This document shows positions 23,851-35,127 of a stretch of 64,000 nt of DNA, in pieces (the stretch's first letter is position 1; every line of letters starts with the position of its first letter). Under the pieces are notes generated by a model. The model saw only the letters and a program-made list of their open reading frames with translations. It searched no databases and was not told the DNA's origin. The stretch comes from Lunularia cruciata (lineage: Eukaryota > Streptophyta > Marchantiopsida > Lunulariales > Lunulariaceae). Both the position numbers and the translations under genes were made by a program. The stretch is taken from NCBI GenBank assembly GCA_948567375.1, contig OX419756.1, forward strand, positions 25,274,552 through 25,338,551, read 5' to 3'.

Positions 23851-24289
23851 CCTCTCCAGTAAGCTTGGGTCCAAGATCTAGCTCCCAAGTATCCTCTATA
23901 ACTGTAGTAGGAGTGGAAGACGTACTGATTGGCTGCTTCACTAAGCCCTTGGGAGCAATAGTGTCATGCTCCCGACCACTAGAGGTCCCAACCTCTGTGT
24001 GAAAAACTCCCTCCACTCTGGCTGCAAGCTCCACACGTCCTCTAGCTGCATCCCATGTGGACCAAGGGTGTAATCCAAGAAGCCCACGCTCACCTAGATG
24101 GACTCCAAGTAGACCACTCTCCCTAGTAGCTACAGGATGTGTCCCAAGAATACCATGTCCACTCGGTCCATCGCCCCCAGCATGTGCCTGAATCGTCTCG
24201 ATAGGCACATGGCTCACAAGTGTCCGAGTGGTGATGCCTATGAAGCGCATCCTACGCTGCTCTGCCAAACCAAGGCTCACAATCTAGGT

Positions 24290-25240
24290 CAAACAGTTCA
24301 GGTCCATAGCCTGACCTAACACCTGACGCCTGGATGCCTCTGACACTGTTGGAACAGTGGTAATACCGGTGCAAAAACCCATCGCCCGCTCTCTCTCATC
24401 AATGTTGGGCTCCACCAACTGCTGTAACTGTGAGTCCCAATCAAGTCCAAGTCCTCCCTCTCGAACAACATGAGAGCCTGGGAAACTCATGAGTGTGGGA
24501 AATGCAACTCTAGGCTATCCAACTAGGTTCACCACTACCATAGGTGACCTATCAGCCACTACCACTGTCTAAGACTGACGTCCAGCATCCAAGATATCAT
24601 CAACAAGAATGTGGTCTAGTCGTTGAATCCCATCATAACTACGCTGTAGAACCTCTCTGGGTAAAAGGTTCGTCCACCAAAGACGAAGATGATGAGCCCA
24701 TGATCCCACTCTGGCTGCATCTAACAATACAGTAGGTCCCATCCATGAATGGACCTTATGTGTACTCGCCACCACTCTAGTGCGAGAATCACCCATCAAT
24801 GGAACGTTCTCCAAAAGGTAAGCTAGAGAAACAGACTGATGAACCTGGAGATGTCGTAATATCCGTAACATCTCCCAAAACACACCAGATCAAGGATCTT
24901 GAAGACCCAAACCGTGGCCCACATGTGTATGTCCCTGACATGGCCATCCAGAAATCACCAAGTGAATAGGCCCATGTCTCTCTTGGTCATGCGCTCCCAG
25001 TAAAGAAATGTCTCCTGGTAAGGCCTTATGGTAACCTCTGACTGCTGACATTAGTAATAACTCTGGATACCAATAGGCTAAGTGTGCTACATGATGTAGA
25101 GAGACTCGCCTAGCAGTCTCATCTCTCTCTACATACAAGTACCTCTGTACTCGGATACCCGCCTGTAACACCGCAGCTAGTTCGGTGCTAATCCCACCAA
25201 ACAACTCCAATAGGCATATCCCCTCTATTGGATACTGCCA
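24290..25240 (-). other. M C5-cytosine DNA methyltransferase domain
   Basis: Methyltransferase motifs appear in the family order. Motif I (SAM binding) is LLELFGGI at about 25220. YVERDETARRV follows. Motif IV is SGWPCQGHTHVGHG, with the catalytic Cys in the PCQ at 24936-24947. SGVFWEMLRIL comes next, then motif VI ENVPLMGD near 24803 and RLWWTNLLP like motif VIII. A divergent target-recognition stretch follows, then AMGFCTGIT and RQVLGQAMDLNCL like motifs IX-X near 24400-24310. ENV followed by the W-W-N-L-P pattern resembles the DNMT3/DRM group more than DNMT1 (inference). It lies between protease and RT inside pol. Stops at 24890 and 24569 interrupt this copy, but P is intact at the 24890 position. 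Confidence 0.88.
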
Positions 25241-25619
25241 AGCAATGAGTGTGGTATCCAGAGGTGTCAAAGCAATCACCTCTGGAGGCTCATCTTCACA
25301 CTCATCCCCTGATGGTACAAAGGCTCCACTCCAAGCCTGCTGCACCAACTGATCTACATGTTGCTGCAATGCCTCCTCTAAACTCCACAATGGAACATCC
25401 AAGGTGGATGGAACAATCCCACTCGTACTCCAAAGTCGAGTGATCTCCTCTGGTACTGGAGTATCCTCTGCATGGGCGTTCCCCTCCAACAAGTCACCAG
25501 GCCAAGTAACTGCACCGCTGAAAGCTAAAACTGATGCTGCCATGGTCCCGGATTGTAGTGAGCCAAGACTGCCACTACTGAAGCGTACTGGTAGAAAACA
25601 TACTTGTCCCTCACCAGAC

Positions 25620-25965
25620 TGCCAACCAGGTCTATAAGAGGTTGTCTCCTCCCAATAGTCAATGCTGAAACGCATAGGGTATAACACTGCTCCCCCAACT
25701 AGCACATCATATGACTTAGCTATCGTCACAATAGCTTGAGCTCTCACCACCGAGCTATCAGTCGGATGACCAGGCTGAACCTGGACAACGAGCTCTCCAC
25801 GTGTGATGTATTGTGTCGAACCACCACCAAGAGATGTCTGGATCTGAAATGGACACCTCTCCACATCGGTCTTCCATAACTCCAGACCAACAACTGTAGC
25901 CTTCCCCAACATAAGGGGCTGCGCACCAGAGTCTAACAAGACTCTCTGTGGTGTATAGACCTTCC
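25620..25965 (-). other. M retropepsin domain
   Basis: VLLDSGAQPLMLGKATV holds the Asp-Ser-Gly active site. VLVGGAVLYPM lies at the C-terminal flap-strand position. It would cut the polyprotein. Confidence 0.8.
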
Positions 25966-26419
25966 CCGAAGGTCCCACCAAACAAAAAATCCCCCTCTGG
26001 TTATCCAATAGGACAACACCAGGTGTAAACCGCACTCTCTAAAAGGCCGGTCTAGCTGGCAACTCCTCCAGTCTAGCCGTTGCTGCCTGCCATAAACCAC
26101 TGGTCGTTGAACGGATCCCATGCTCCTCAACCAAGTCAGCTCCACTACCAACCACCTCTGCTCTAGTAGTAGGAACTGCACCATCCCTACTCTCACACAA
26201 TGTGGCAGCCAACCGTAACACTAGGGCTGGGTCAACTCCCAATGTAAACATGTCACTGGCTGAAAATGAAGGATGCCGCATAATCAGCTGAGCCGCCCCC
26301 AACATCATGCTAGACTCAATCTGTGTAGTAGCAGGTGGCTGACTAGTAGGTAGTCTATCATGTACTCCATCACCACCTACCACACCTTCACAAGGACGTC
26401 TAGAAACCATGGATGTCGT

Positions 26420-28020
26420 CTACAATGCCTCAGATAGCGTGAAAGACTGGGGAAGTCTGACCTGTCTCCCAAACTCTCCTCTCTGTGGGTCCAACTCCAC
26501 TGATGCTCCTCTAGGCTCTGGAGCACGTACTGCACTCCTAGTCACTGCTGCAGATGCATCCACCTGTGTTGCTCCGCACATGAAGTCCAAAGCATCTCTA
26601 TCACCAGCATATGAGGTGGAAGCCTCAGCACCCAAATCTGATCTCCTCTGAGCAATAGCCATACTAGCCAATCTCTGCTCCAATTGCTCAATCCGAGTAG
26701 CCATAGCTGTGTCAGAAGTAAGGGTAGGTACTGCACCCCTACTAGGTGTAGATCCTCTACCACCACCTCTACCACCTCGTCCTCCATGAATTGGAGCTCC
26801 TCTACTACCTACCATAGCAGCCCTACCACTCCGTAACTCCGGGTGTAGGTCAAAACACCGATCACTAGTGTGACCAAATCTATGGCAGTGCTCACACTGC
26901 CTCTGTGTTGGCTGTGATGCACTAGAGGTATCAAGTCCGCTGCCCTGAGTACACTCTCTCCCATGGGGAGGTCCACCACAAGTCCAACAAGCAACACCAC
27001 CACTCACTGGCTGCTGCTGACCCAAAAATGAGGGTAAGGGTCTAACTCCATTAGGCCCTCCACTCGCTCCATAGGATCTGGGCTGTCCACCATGTCCTCG
27101 AAAACCAACTGGGCGTGGTGCACTGTGCTGCACTCTAGAAGAAGTCACAACCATAGATGAGATCTCCCTACCAAATCATGATGTCACCACTCTCTCCTCC
27201 ACCATGTTGAGCTCAATACGCTCAGCCAAACCAAAGACTACTGCCAAAGTGGGTGAAGTAGCCTGCAACAACGTAGCATCACGAACTCTATGTCACAACT
27301 CCCTGTCCAGTATCCCATACCAAAACTGGACTGCTTGGGCCTCAGTAACTCCCTGAGTGAAACTGATCAGCCGCCTCATGCAAGTGTATGCCTTGCGTAG
27401 GCTCTCTCCAGCCTTCCGCTAGAACTCCTGCAAGCTCCTCAGCTTGTCAGTCCGCACTCCCTGGTAGTTCTGCCTCAAACATAGGAAGAACTCCACCATG
27501 GGGTTGAACCCCGGTACCAGACCACCTCCTGCAGCGGTACCTCCACTCGTAGGAGCACTATCTCCAGCTAGTGCACCTCCACTAGCTCCACCAACACTAC
27601 TCAAGCTAGAACTCGTGGGTACAGTCAATCTACTCCTGGCCACCAAGCCTGAAGTGATGGAGACATAGTGTGGAGACCAATACTGTCTCCATAACTCAAT
27701 CTCCTCCAAATGAGCTCTCCTGAACTCATGGTAGTCATCCATCGGCGGACCCTCCAGATGTTGGAACAACTCCTTCCATGCCATGAAGGGTGTGAACAAA
27801 GTCGGGTTCCGCATCTGCTGCAGATCACACCAACTATCAAACTCCTGGATGAAGTCATCCAACTCAATGGTACCCACTATACCAGAGTAACGCCTAGGGC
27901 CTTTGGAGGCCCCATAAATCTCGTCCATGTCCCACAACAACGGTGCGGACACCCCAAGTGCACTCTCAGCTAAATCAGCTCCTGTGTCGAACTCTAACTC
28001 AGAGTCAATCTCCTCTCTCA
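26420..28020 (-). other. M gag and nucleocapsid region
   Basis: The gag core has ELDDFIQEFDSWCDLQQMRN, then LRQNYQGVRTDKLRSLQEF and a retrotransposon-gag-like helical segment. The nucleocapsid has CWTCGGPPHGREC and the canonical CEHCHRFGHTSDRC (CX2CX4HX4C). Gly/Arg-rich GGRGGRGGGRGSTPSR follows. A stop occurs at 27419, where P has Gln. Confidence 0.82.
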
Positions 28021-28222
28021 TTGGGACCTGAGATATAGGCTGATATCGAGCACCACTCCGAGTAAACCCACTACGTACTACAGGGCTAACTACTCTGGAA
28101 TCTCCAAAGAACTCCGTCGTGACCACGTAACTGCAACAACAAACCCGAACCACCAACTGCAACTGCAAGTCGCAACCGCAAGTGCCCCACCAAGTGCCAA
28201 CACCACCACGTGCCAACACCAA

Positions 28223-29459
28223 CTAGACACCACCCACTAATGTAACTCTAACCGAGATAACTACACTAAGGGAAAGACAACCTGTAACCTGCCATCATAA
28301 CACGCACTCTCACGGTTTGCAGGTCATCACTTCCTACTTCACCGGAGAGAAACAAAGGTAGTCTGACTGGTCATCACTCCAGCCTCACCACCGAGAGCAC
28401 ACCAGAGCACCAACGCTCAAAAGTCAGTGCACCTCACACAAACATGGTGCACAAACAGGAAGCAGAGAATGGAGGGGATCCAATCACAAGAAATCTAAAC
28501 AAAAACCCTCCATCTCATAGCACAACACGGGAATGACTCTACCACCATTTGGCATTTGACATAAGAGCAGTTCGTATCTAAGTCCTAAGCTACCAAGATC
28601 ACCAAGAATAGGATCAAACTGCCTCTCCTAGCCGAAGCTACATGTGTATAGATAACAATGGCGCAGTCACTAGGACAACAAGTGAGGGTGGACCAATTGG
28701 CTAGGGCACCAGTCTAGGAATAAGAGATCTAGGGATCAAACCCTGTTGCGCACAATCTAGCAAGAAAGGCAGATTTTGCCAACCAATGACCAAGATCTAC
28801 TCTAAACTAGCTAGCCTCACACCAGCAAGCTGGCTTGCTGGCCCTTCTAGGCCTTCGTAGCCTCTCATAGCCCACATCCCTATGCCTCAAAGCCTTGAAA
28901 CGCCAAATGAGGCCTTTCTTGTTGCCACTTTGAACCTCCTCCAAAATTGGCAAAACTTCTCCAAATCTGCAAAACTCCTCCAAACTAGCGAAACTTCTCC
29001 AAATCTGGCCAAACAGCGAAACTCCTCCAATTTTGGCCCAAAATTTGATGTAAAATCTGACATAAACCCTAAAGATGGATGTCTGCCAAATCCCCCGCTA
29101 ACTTTCCACTCGAGCCAAATTGACAAAATGGGTTTTTCCAAATCACAATTTTATGAGAAGAGCTTTCCAACTCCACCTTCAATTTCACTTTCTGAGCCCA
29201 ACTCGCAGCAAATTGGTCATGTCTTCACCTCTTGAGCTCAAAATCACAACATTGCTCAAAATTTGCTCCTTTGCTCAAAATTTGACCAGCGCTTCCGCAC
29301 ACCGTCCGCCTAACTACCAAATTTGAATCACTTGAACGAGCTTCTGCACACTAGGGAAACATAGAACTTGAATCGAGCTACCATGATCTACCGAGCTTGG
29401 AGATACCACCAACACTCAACGTTCTTGCACCCGATTTCCCCCTGACTTCACTTCTCTGA
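28223..29459 (-). other. M leader between A1 and the open frame
   Basis: About 1.24 kb without a long ORF, collinear with the P leader (48891-50155). Just after A1 the minus strand reads CATCAGAGAAGTGAAGTCAG. No TGG-starting tRNA primer site is visible there. The function of the long conserved leader is unknown. Confidence 0.75.
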
Positions 29460-29789
29460 TGTAATCAGATTGCTTAACACTTTCAACTCAACTCAACTCA
29501 GATTAGTACTTGATCTGTCACTCTATAAACTGCCAACAACTGGGCACTGATTACAGTCAAGCCACATCCACTCAAGCATAGAGAATCCAAGTGACGCTCA
29601 CCGGCCTCTGTCCACCATAGCCAGGGACTCGAAGGCTCAAGATCAGAGAAGTGAGCTCTCTGGAGCTCACTTTGAAACTATACCCCCTTGGACTCGAGCT
29701 AGCACTGGAATCCTAACGGTCCCGCTGACGGCACACTCGACGGTGTGAACGGTGCAAAGTGACGGTGGGCCCTACCGTGAAGTCAGTAC
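29460..29789 (-). repeat. M repeat A1, inner part
   Basis: The 3' three quarters of A1, ending GATTACA at 29460. It is split from its first 122 bp (37613-37734) by R, whose AGTAC target duplication occupies 29785-29789. Confidence 0.9.
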
Positions 29790-30466
29790 TGTAACACCCA
29801 TTTGTGCATGTGTGTGGTATTGTGATATTTAGCTTGGTATTACAAGTACTTAAGAGATATTATTTATATAGAGATAAAGGATGGTTCTATATTAGTCATG
29901 GTTAGCTAAAGTTAGTCATAGCTAAGATAGATGGGACCTTACTTTAGAGGAAGTAGAAAAGATGAGCACCACTATTTTGGATTTTAGTGTGTTGACTTGG
30001 TATTATTCCTAGGTGTTTGGCTTTGGGGAAAGAGTTGAGAACTCTTGGGCCCGCAAGCCTTTTTGTTTTGGATTCTTCTTTAGTCCAAGGATAGCCCATG
30101 TGAAGGAATCCTTGCTTTAGTGGTTGGGTCAAGATAAGGGGAATATGCCCATGTGAATGGATATTCCTTTCTACTTTTTGACTTTACTTGACTTTTAGTC
30201 TAGTAACTTGAGTTACTATGGTAATTAGTAACTTTGGTATGTAACTATTTCACAAGTATATAAACAAGGGGTGAGGAGGTACTCATCATCCTTTCATTTG
30301 CAACTATCTCTCTCTCATTGAGTTCTCTAGTGAGCAATGTCTTGAGTCTTGGAGTGTTAGCCTTGGAGGAGTATGATGGAGTTGGGGTTCCTTGCCTTCT
30401 TAGTCCATGGTGCGCTACCATAATAGCCATCAGAGGTTCATCCTGAGTGAGAGACAGGCCGGCTCA
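29790..30466 (+). repeat. R 5' LTR
   Basis: Starts TGTAACACCCATTTGTGCAT, ends GGCCGGCTCA. It is collinear with the 3' LTR at a constant offset of 7,140 with no indel. A TATATAAA box is at 30257-30264. Confidence 0.94.
30257..30264 (+). promoter_or_regulatory. R LTR TATA box
   Basis: TATATAAAC about 210 bp before the LTR end, present identically in the 3' LTR near 37397. Confidence 0.65.
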
Positions 30467-30472
30467 CATTTT

Positions 30473-30490
30473 TGGTTCCGTTGCCGGGAC
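30473..30490 (+). promoter_or_regulatory. R primer binding site, tRNA-Asp-like
   Basis: TGGTTCCGTTGCCGGGAC is close to the plant tRNA-Asp complement TGGCGCCGTTGCCGGGG used by many Athila/Tat elements, with a two-base difference near the start. Confidence 0.75.
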
Positions 30491-31429
30491 CTCTCTAGAA
30501 GGCAAGATAATGTTCTGCGTCCAATTCTACATTAGGCAGAAGGAGGCTATGAGAGCTCACTTGGAGAGAACATTAGGAGAGGAGAGGGCTGAACTTATGT
30601 TAGAGAACCAAGATCTATTTGTATACCTTGTAGTTCATTATGATGTCTTTGAGGTGATTTTGTACATCTTGTACACATGAGAGGAATTGGAGAGATTGTG
30701 TGAGGTGGATTGCAGATTTTGGGGATTAAGGTGATTTTGGGCAAAATCTCAAGTTTGAGATCTAGATTTGAGATTTCTACACATGATAGCTTAGGTTTTC
30801 TTTCAGTTAGCACACTTGAAATTATTGTGAGAGCTTCTATGCACACTGGGCTAGAATTTTTGAAAGTTGATAGGGTAAAGTGCTCCCGCAACTGCATGCT
30901 CTCTGGAAAATTGTACAGAGTCTGCCATTTCTTCAATTTTCAGTGAATTGTCCTGAACATTTCCAAGAAAATTCAGTTTTTTGTATCCTACTTGCTGCCA
31001 CAAAAATTAGAGAGAGATCGTTCTTGCCCAGGGAGAAATGAGTTTTTGAAGTAAGGGGGGTTGTTTTCAGACCAAATCTGAAATATGGGTGCTGAATAGA
31101 AAGGTGTCTAGACCAAATGGCTCAATGAAAAGATCTGAAATTTTGCAGGGAGGGACACCCGGGAGTTGTTATCAAGTGTGCAAAATTTCAGAGGACTGTG
31201 ACACATTAGTTGGGAGATTTGAGTGACATTGTGAGGAAGGGTCGATTCTACAAAGTGGAGATCTCATGCATGAGAAGTTTGAGATCAACAAAAAGCATGT
31301 TTGAGTGTTTAGATTCATCTTGGGAACATGGAGGGTCATCAAGAGTGGAAATTGAGATTATGCAAGGTTCCCCAAGGGTTTGAGGTGATTGTAGGGGTTG
31401 ATTTGAAGAGAGTTTACAATAGAATTTGA
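30491..31429 (+). other. R leader
   Basis: About 0.9 kb with no long ORF. At 31402-31460 a 23-bp unit (TTTGAAGAGAGTTTACAATA plus GAA) is repeated about 2.6 times in tandem. Confidence 0.6.
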
Positions 31430-31819
31430 AGAGAGTTTACAATAGAATTTGAAGAGAGTATTGAGAGGATCCAAAAACCCACACCACTTGGAGGAAAGAG
31501 TGAGTCTAAGTGCTTTCTATGTGGAGAGAAGAGACATAAGGCAAGTTCATGTCCATTGACCTTTGAAAGCAAGAGATTGAGGGAAAGGAGAGGCTTACTT
31601 GACTTGGGTTTGCATGTTGGACCTTCTTCACCAAGATTGGGAGAGAGAAGATCTAAGACCAAGGAGTTGTGTGAGGTTTGTGGAGTTGAAGGACTTCCAA
31701 AAGGACATGAGTGTAGTGGAGTAAAAGCACTTTTGGAAACTTTGGTGAAGGATCTTGGAGAGAGTCTTAGTACAGCTACAGAAATACTACCACCTTCATC
31801 AGCTAGTTCTCAAGATTAG
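31430..31819 (+). CDS. R small upstream ORF with zinc-knuckle-like cysteines
   Basis: An open frame of about 130 codons, without an ATG at its start, ending at TAG 31817-31819. It includes KCFLCGEKRHKASSCP, a CX2CX4HX4C knuckle at about 31511-31555, and a second cluster, LCEVCGVEGLPKGHEC. It sits in a different frame from gag-pol, which starts 237 bp later. Tat/Ogre elements can carry an extra ORF before gag (known), but whether this is one, or the end of a longer decayed ORF, is open. Confidence 0.45.
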   Translation, partial: REFTIEFEESIERIQKPTPLGGKSESKCFLCGEKRHKASSCPLTFESKRLRERRGLLDLGLHVGPSSPRLGERRSKTKELCEVCGVEGLPKGHECSGVKALLETLVKDLGESLSTATEILPPSSASSQD

Positions 31820-32055
31820 TGATGGAGATAATCTTTCAACTTATAGATAAACTATCCATGAGAGTTAGATTAATATGCACTCTAGGATTTGATGTTGCTA
31901 TAGAAATCTTGGAGCAACCTGAACCTTTTGTGTTCTCTAGAGTGGATTATTCTCAGATGGTGTTACTCATGTATATACTCTATTAGTAATAGAGTGAGAG
32001 AAAAGAAAAGAGAAAAAAAAAATTTGAGAGAAAAGAAAGATAGTGAGGGGTTAAG

Positions 32056-35000
32056 ATGGGAAAACTTCCGGTTTTCTTTGGCAAGGATGGAGAAGATGTG
32101 GAGGCCTTTGTGAGAGACTTCAAGAGAGCTTGCATAGGAAACAATGAGAGGAGGAAGAATGAGTGGGCCTCATTATTACCAGATTTCTTTGAGGATGCAG
32201 CACTTACATGGTATGAGTCAGAATACCAAAAGAGAGAGAGGAGAGAGGGGGAAGAGGAGTCTTGGGAGACTTTGACTTCAGCACTCATTGAAAACTTTCT
32301 TCCTGATGAGAGTTATGAGAGATTGATGAGTGAGGTTACATTTCTCAAGCAAGGAGATGGAGAGAAAGTGAGAGTATATGTGGAAAGAGTGGAAAAGTTA
32401 GAGTCCAGATTTCGCATAGTGTTGAGGAAGGGTGGGGATGACGTGGAGACTACAATGATTGGCATAGGGGCCATGCTCACCAAGAATTTTGTGGGAGGGT
32501 TGAGACCAAAAATTAGAAGCAAGGTGAGATATGAGAAACCTTCTTCTAAGGTTGAAGCTATCAAGATCGCAATTCGTATGGAGGAGAGTTTGAAAGGGGA
32601 TGAGAGTGATTTGGTGGTGAAGGAGGTTGTGCATCCTCCTCAAGGCTACAATTATGGTGGAACTTCTGATACTTTGGTGACAAGGGTTGCACCACAAGTA
32701 GTAGTTGCTCCAATTCTTGCACCTCCACCAAAAGATCCACTCCAAACCATCACAGAACAACTTGCGGATCTCAAGATCAATGTGGTGCAACTATGGGAGA
32801 AGAGAGAGGTGGATCAGAATGTAGGGAGAGGGCCTAGGAGTTATGGAAACTATCCATATAGAGGAGGCCAACCAGCCAACAATTTCAATGATAGAAATTG
32901 TTTTGGTTGTGGAGGAAGAGGCCATATCCAAAGGAATTGCCCAAATTCCACTTACCATGGAGGAAGGGGTTATGAGGGAGCCAATAGAGGGAAAGAGGGA
33001 GGTAGTGAAACCCAAGTGGCTCCTAATCCCAACAAAGGTAAGGGGATAGCATCCATAGATGTGGTTGAGAGCAAGTATGAGAAGGGAGAGTGCTCAAACT
33101 CCAAGGGTCTTAATTTGGAGCTTTTGGCACAAGAGAAGAAGAGAGCTCGTTTTGCAGAGGATGTTCACTCTTCTCAAGGATTTACTTCAAGCAAAGATAC
33201 TCCTATGTCAACTAGGAGCACTCGCACCTCAACACCATCAACAACAAAGACTCCAAGGAAGAAGTTGGGGATGGAGGACTTCTTGATCTCAAAGCAACAA
33301 TGGAACTACAATGTGTTGGAGGATGTTGGTAGTCACAAGGCTAACATCAAAGTGGGCCAATTAATTGCTTTGAACCCTACCTTGAGAAAAGAGCTTAGAG
33401 GTGGTTTGAGTTCTACAAGGAGCAAGAAGAAGAAGAAGGCAAAAGTTCCAGTATCAATGGGGGTGGTGGATGCCAAGCCAGCACCATGGGAGGCTTGTGA
33501 ATATGCCTCCAAGATTGATGTGAGAGTGAATGGTCACAGCATCAAGGATGCATTGGTTGATGGAGGATCAGCAGTGAATGCCATGTCAGAAAGGTTGATG
33601 AAGAAGTTGGGTATGATACCCTCAAGACCTTCAACATTTGTGGTGAGCATGGCAAACAAGCAACAAGTTCGACCAGTAGGGGTGATGGATAAGGTGGTAG
33701 TTTCAATTATGGGAGTTCAAAATCTCATGACTTTCCAAGTCTTGAAGGATTCAAGCTATGACTTACTTCTTGGGAGGCCATGGTTGAGAGCAGCACGCAC
33801 AACTGATCGATGGCACAAAGGGTACTTGAGGATTGGGCCATCAAACCATAGAGTCACTGTTCCTGTGACTAACACCACCAACACTTCACATTCAAATACC
33901 CCATCTTCTGATTATTGGGAATCAGATTCTGAAGAAGGAGCTTCAGGTGTGGACACAAGCATGGAAGAGGAGACTTCCACAGAGGAGGATGAATCTGAAT
34001 CTGATTCACATATGTATCCTTTGTGTGCTATGGATTTTGCACCTAAGCCAGAGGTTTTGAAGGACCCAAATAAATCACCATTGACACTTGAGGAGGTAGA
34101 GAGAAGGTTATCTACCCTCAAGTATGGCCCAAATGTTACCAAGGAGGAGAAGGTGAGATTTGAGGAGATTTTCCGCAAGTTCATCCATGTGTTTGCTTTT
34201 AGTTACAAGGACTTGAAGGAAGTCACCTTGGAGGAGCACAAGATAGAGGTGGAGTCACATGCAAGACCAATCCGCCAAAAGCAACGTCGCATTAGCCCAC
34301 CAATATCTTTGGTTGTGAAGGAGGAGATTGATAAGCTCAAGGAGGCTAGATTTATCTTTGAGGTGGAGAATTCAGAATGGGTGTCTCCAATTGTCATTGT
34401 GAAGAAAAAGAATGGCAAGCTTCGGGTATGTGTGGATTACAAGAAGCTCAATGCTGTTACCAAGAAGGACTACTACCCATTGCCATTCATTGATGAGATC
34501 TTGGAGGAGGTTGCAGGTCATGAGAGGTACAGTTTTGGAGATGGTTATAGTGGATATAACCAAATCAAGATTGCACCAGAGCATCAACAACTCACCACAT
34601 TCACCACACCTTGGGGAACTTATGCTTTCAAGGTCATGCCTTTTGGGCTTTGCAATGCTCCAGCCACATTCCAACGGTTCATGAACAAGGTATTTGAACC
34701 TTTCATTGGGAAATTTGTGAGAGATTTCATTGATGACTTTTGTGTCTATGGGAGCAAGGAGGAGCACTTTGAGCACCTAATCAAAGTCTTGCAACGCTTG
34801 GATGAGGCAAATGCATCACTCAACCTAGAGAAGTGCATTTTTGGATGTGAAGAAGGTCTACTTTTGGGGCACATCATCTCCAAGGATGGAATAGCAGTTG
34901 ATCCTAAGAAGGTGAGGAAAATCTCAGACCTTCCATTCCCTTCAAGCTTGACAAAGTTACGCCAATTCTTGGGAATGGTTGGGTACTATAGGAGGTTCAT

Positions 35001-35127
35001 CTTCTCATTTTCCAACAAGGCTTATGCATTGACCATCTACATGAAGAAGGGTGTAGATTACATGGTGATTTTGGAAGACAAGGAAGCTCTCAAAGCTTTT
35101 GGGAGCTCAAGCAATCCCTTGTTGTAG
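32056..35127 (+). CDS. R gag-protease-RT polyprotein (first open segment)
   Basis: 1,023 codons from the ATG at 32056. The gag core is at residues about 1-190 (FFGKDGEDVEAFVRDFKRAC, ALTWYESEYQ). The zinc knuckle CFGCGGRGHIQRNC is at about 282-295. Retropepsin is near residue 500 (ALVDGGSAVNAM, an Asp-Gly-Gly variant of the active site) to LLLGRPWLR. RT is at about 750-950 with RVCVDYKKLN, DGYSGYNQIKIAPEH, MPFGLCNAPATFQ and catalytic FIDDFCVYG, where Phe-Ile replaces the usual Tyr-Leu. The frame ends early: near 35100 it leaves the RNase H reading, and the continuation is open in another frame. A single-base loss there is the simplest reading. Confidence 0.92.
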   Translation: MGKLPVFFGKDGEDVEAFVRDFKRACIGNNERRKNEWASLLPDFFEDAALTWYESEYQKRERREGEEESWETLTSALIENFLPDESYERLMSEVTFLKQGDGEKVRVYVERVEKLESRFRIVLRKGGDDVETTMIGIGAMLTKNFVGGLRPKIRSKVRYEKPSSKVEAIKIAIRMEESLKGDESDLVVKEVVHPPQGYNYGGTSDTLVTRVAPQVVVAPILAPPPKDPLQTITEQLADLKINVVQLWEKREVDQNVGRGPRSYGNYPYRGGQPANNFNDRNCFGCGGRGHIQRNCPNSTYHGGRGYEGANRGKEGGSETQVAPNPNKGKGIASIDVVESKYEKGECSNSKGLNLELLAQEKKRARFAEDVHSSQGFTSSKDTPMSTRSTRTSTPSTTKTPRKKLGMEDFLISKQQWNYNVLEDVGSHKANIKVGQLIALNPTLRKELRGGLSSTRSKKKKKAKVPVSMGVVDAKPAPWEACEYASKIDVRVNGHSIKDALVDGGSAVNAMSERLMKKLGMIPSRPSTFVVSMANKQQVRPVGVMDKVVVSIMGVQNLMTFQVLKDSSYDLLLGRPWLRAARTTDRWHKGYLRIGPSNHRVTVPVTNTTNTSHSNTPSSDYWESDSEEGASGVDTSMEEETSTEEDESESDSHMYPLCAMDFAPKPEVLKDPNKSPLTLEEVERRLSTLKYGPNVTKEEKVRFEEIFRKFIHVFAFSYKDLKEVTLEEHKIEVESHARPIRQKQRRISPPISLVVKEEIDKLKEARFIFEVENSEWVSPIVIVKKKNGKLRVCVDYKKLNAVTKKDYYPLPFIDEILEEVAGHERYSFGDGYSGYNQIKIAPEHQQLTTFTTPWGTYAFKVMPFGLCNAPATFQRFMNKVFEPFIGKFVRDFIDDFCVYGSKEEHFEHLIKVLQRLDEANASLNLEKCIFGCEEGLLLGHIISKDGIAVDPKKVRKISDLPFPSSLTKLRQFLGMVGYYRRFIFSFSNKAYALTIYMKKGVDYMVILEDKEALKAFGSSSNPLL

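Larger units (their letters stand above)
20824..28222 (-). pseudogene. M polyprotein: gag-knuckles-protease-DNA methyltransferase-RT-RNase H-integrase-PHD
   Basis: About 2,460 codons in one reading direction. From 28222 to about 22469 there is a single frame interrupted only by about ten stop codons. Two frame changes follow, one between 22469 and 22244 and one between 21603 and 21489. Order: gag (about 28000-27250), two zinc knuckles (about 27010-26850), retropepsin (about 25960-25620), cytosine methyltransferase (about 25240-24290), RT (about 23850-22900), RNase H (about 22880-22470), integrase (about 22110-21300), integrase C-domain (about 21200-20970), PHD finger (20967-20824). The open frame upstream begins with a non-ATG codon. 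An in-frame ATG is available at MREEIDSELEFD (near 28020), so the start is unsettled. Several stops replace Gln/Arg codons still present in P, the C-to-T type. The polyprotein is non-functional as read. Confidence 0.88.

Noticed and set aside
24290-25240. Methyltransferase as a host gene hit by a retrotransposon
   Set aside because: It is in the same frame as protease upstream and RT downstream, sits between the element ends, and recurs at the same place in P and D2.
26409-27973. Plus-strand open stretches opposite the M gag and similar antisense stretches across M and P
   Set aside because: They are shadows of the minus-strand polyprotein, with no start context or domain of their own.
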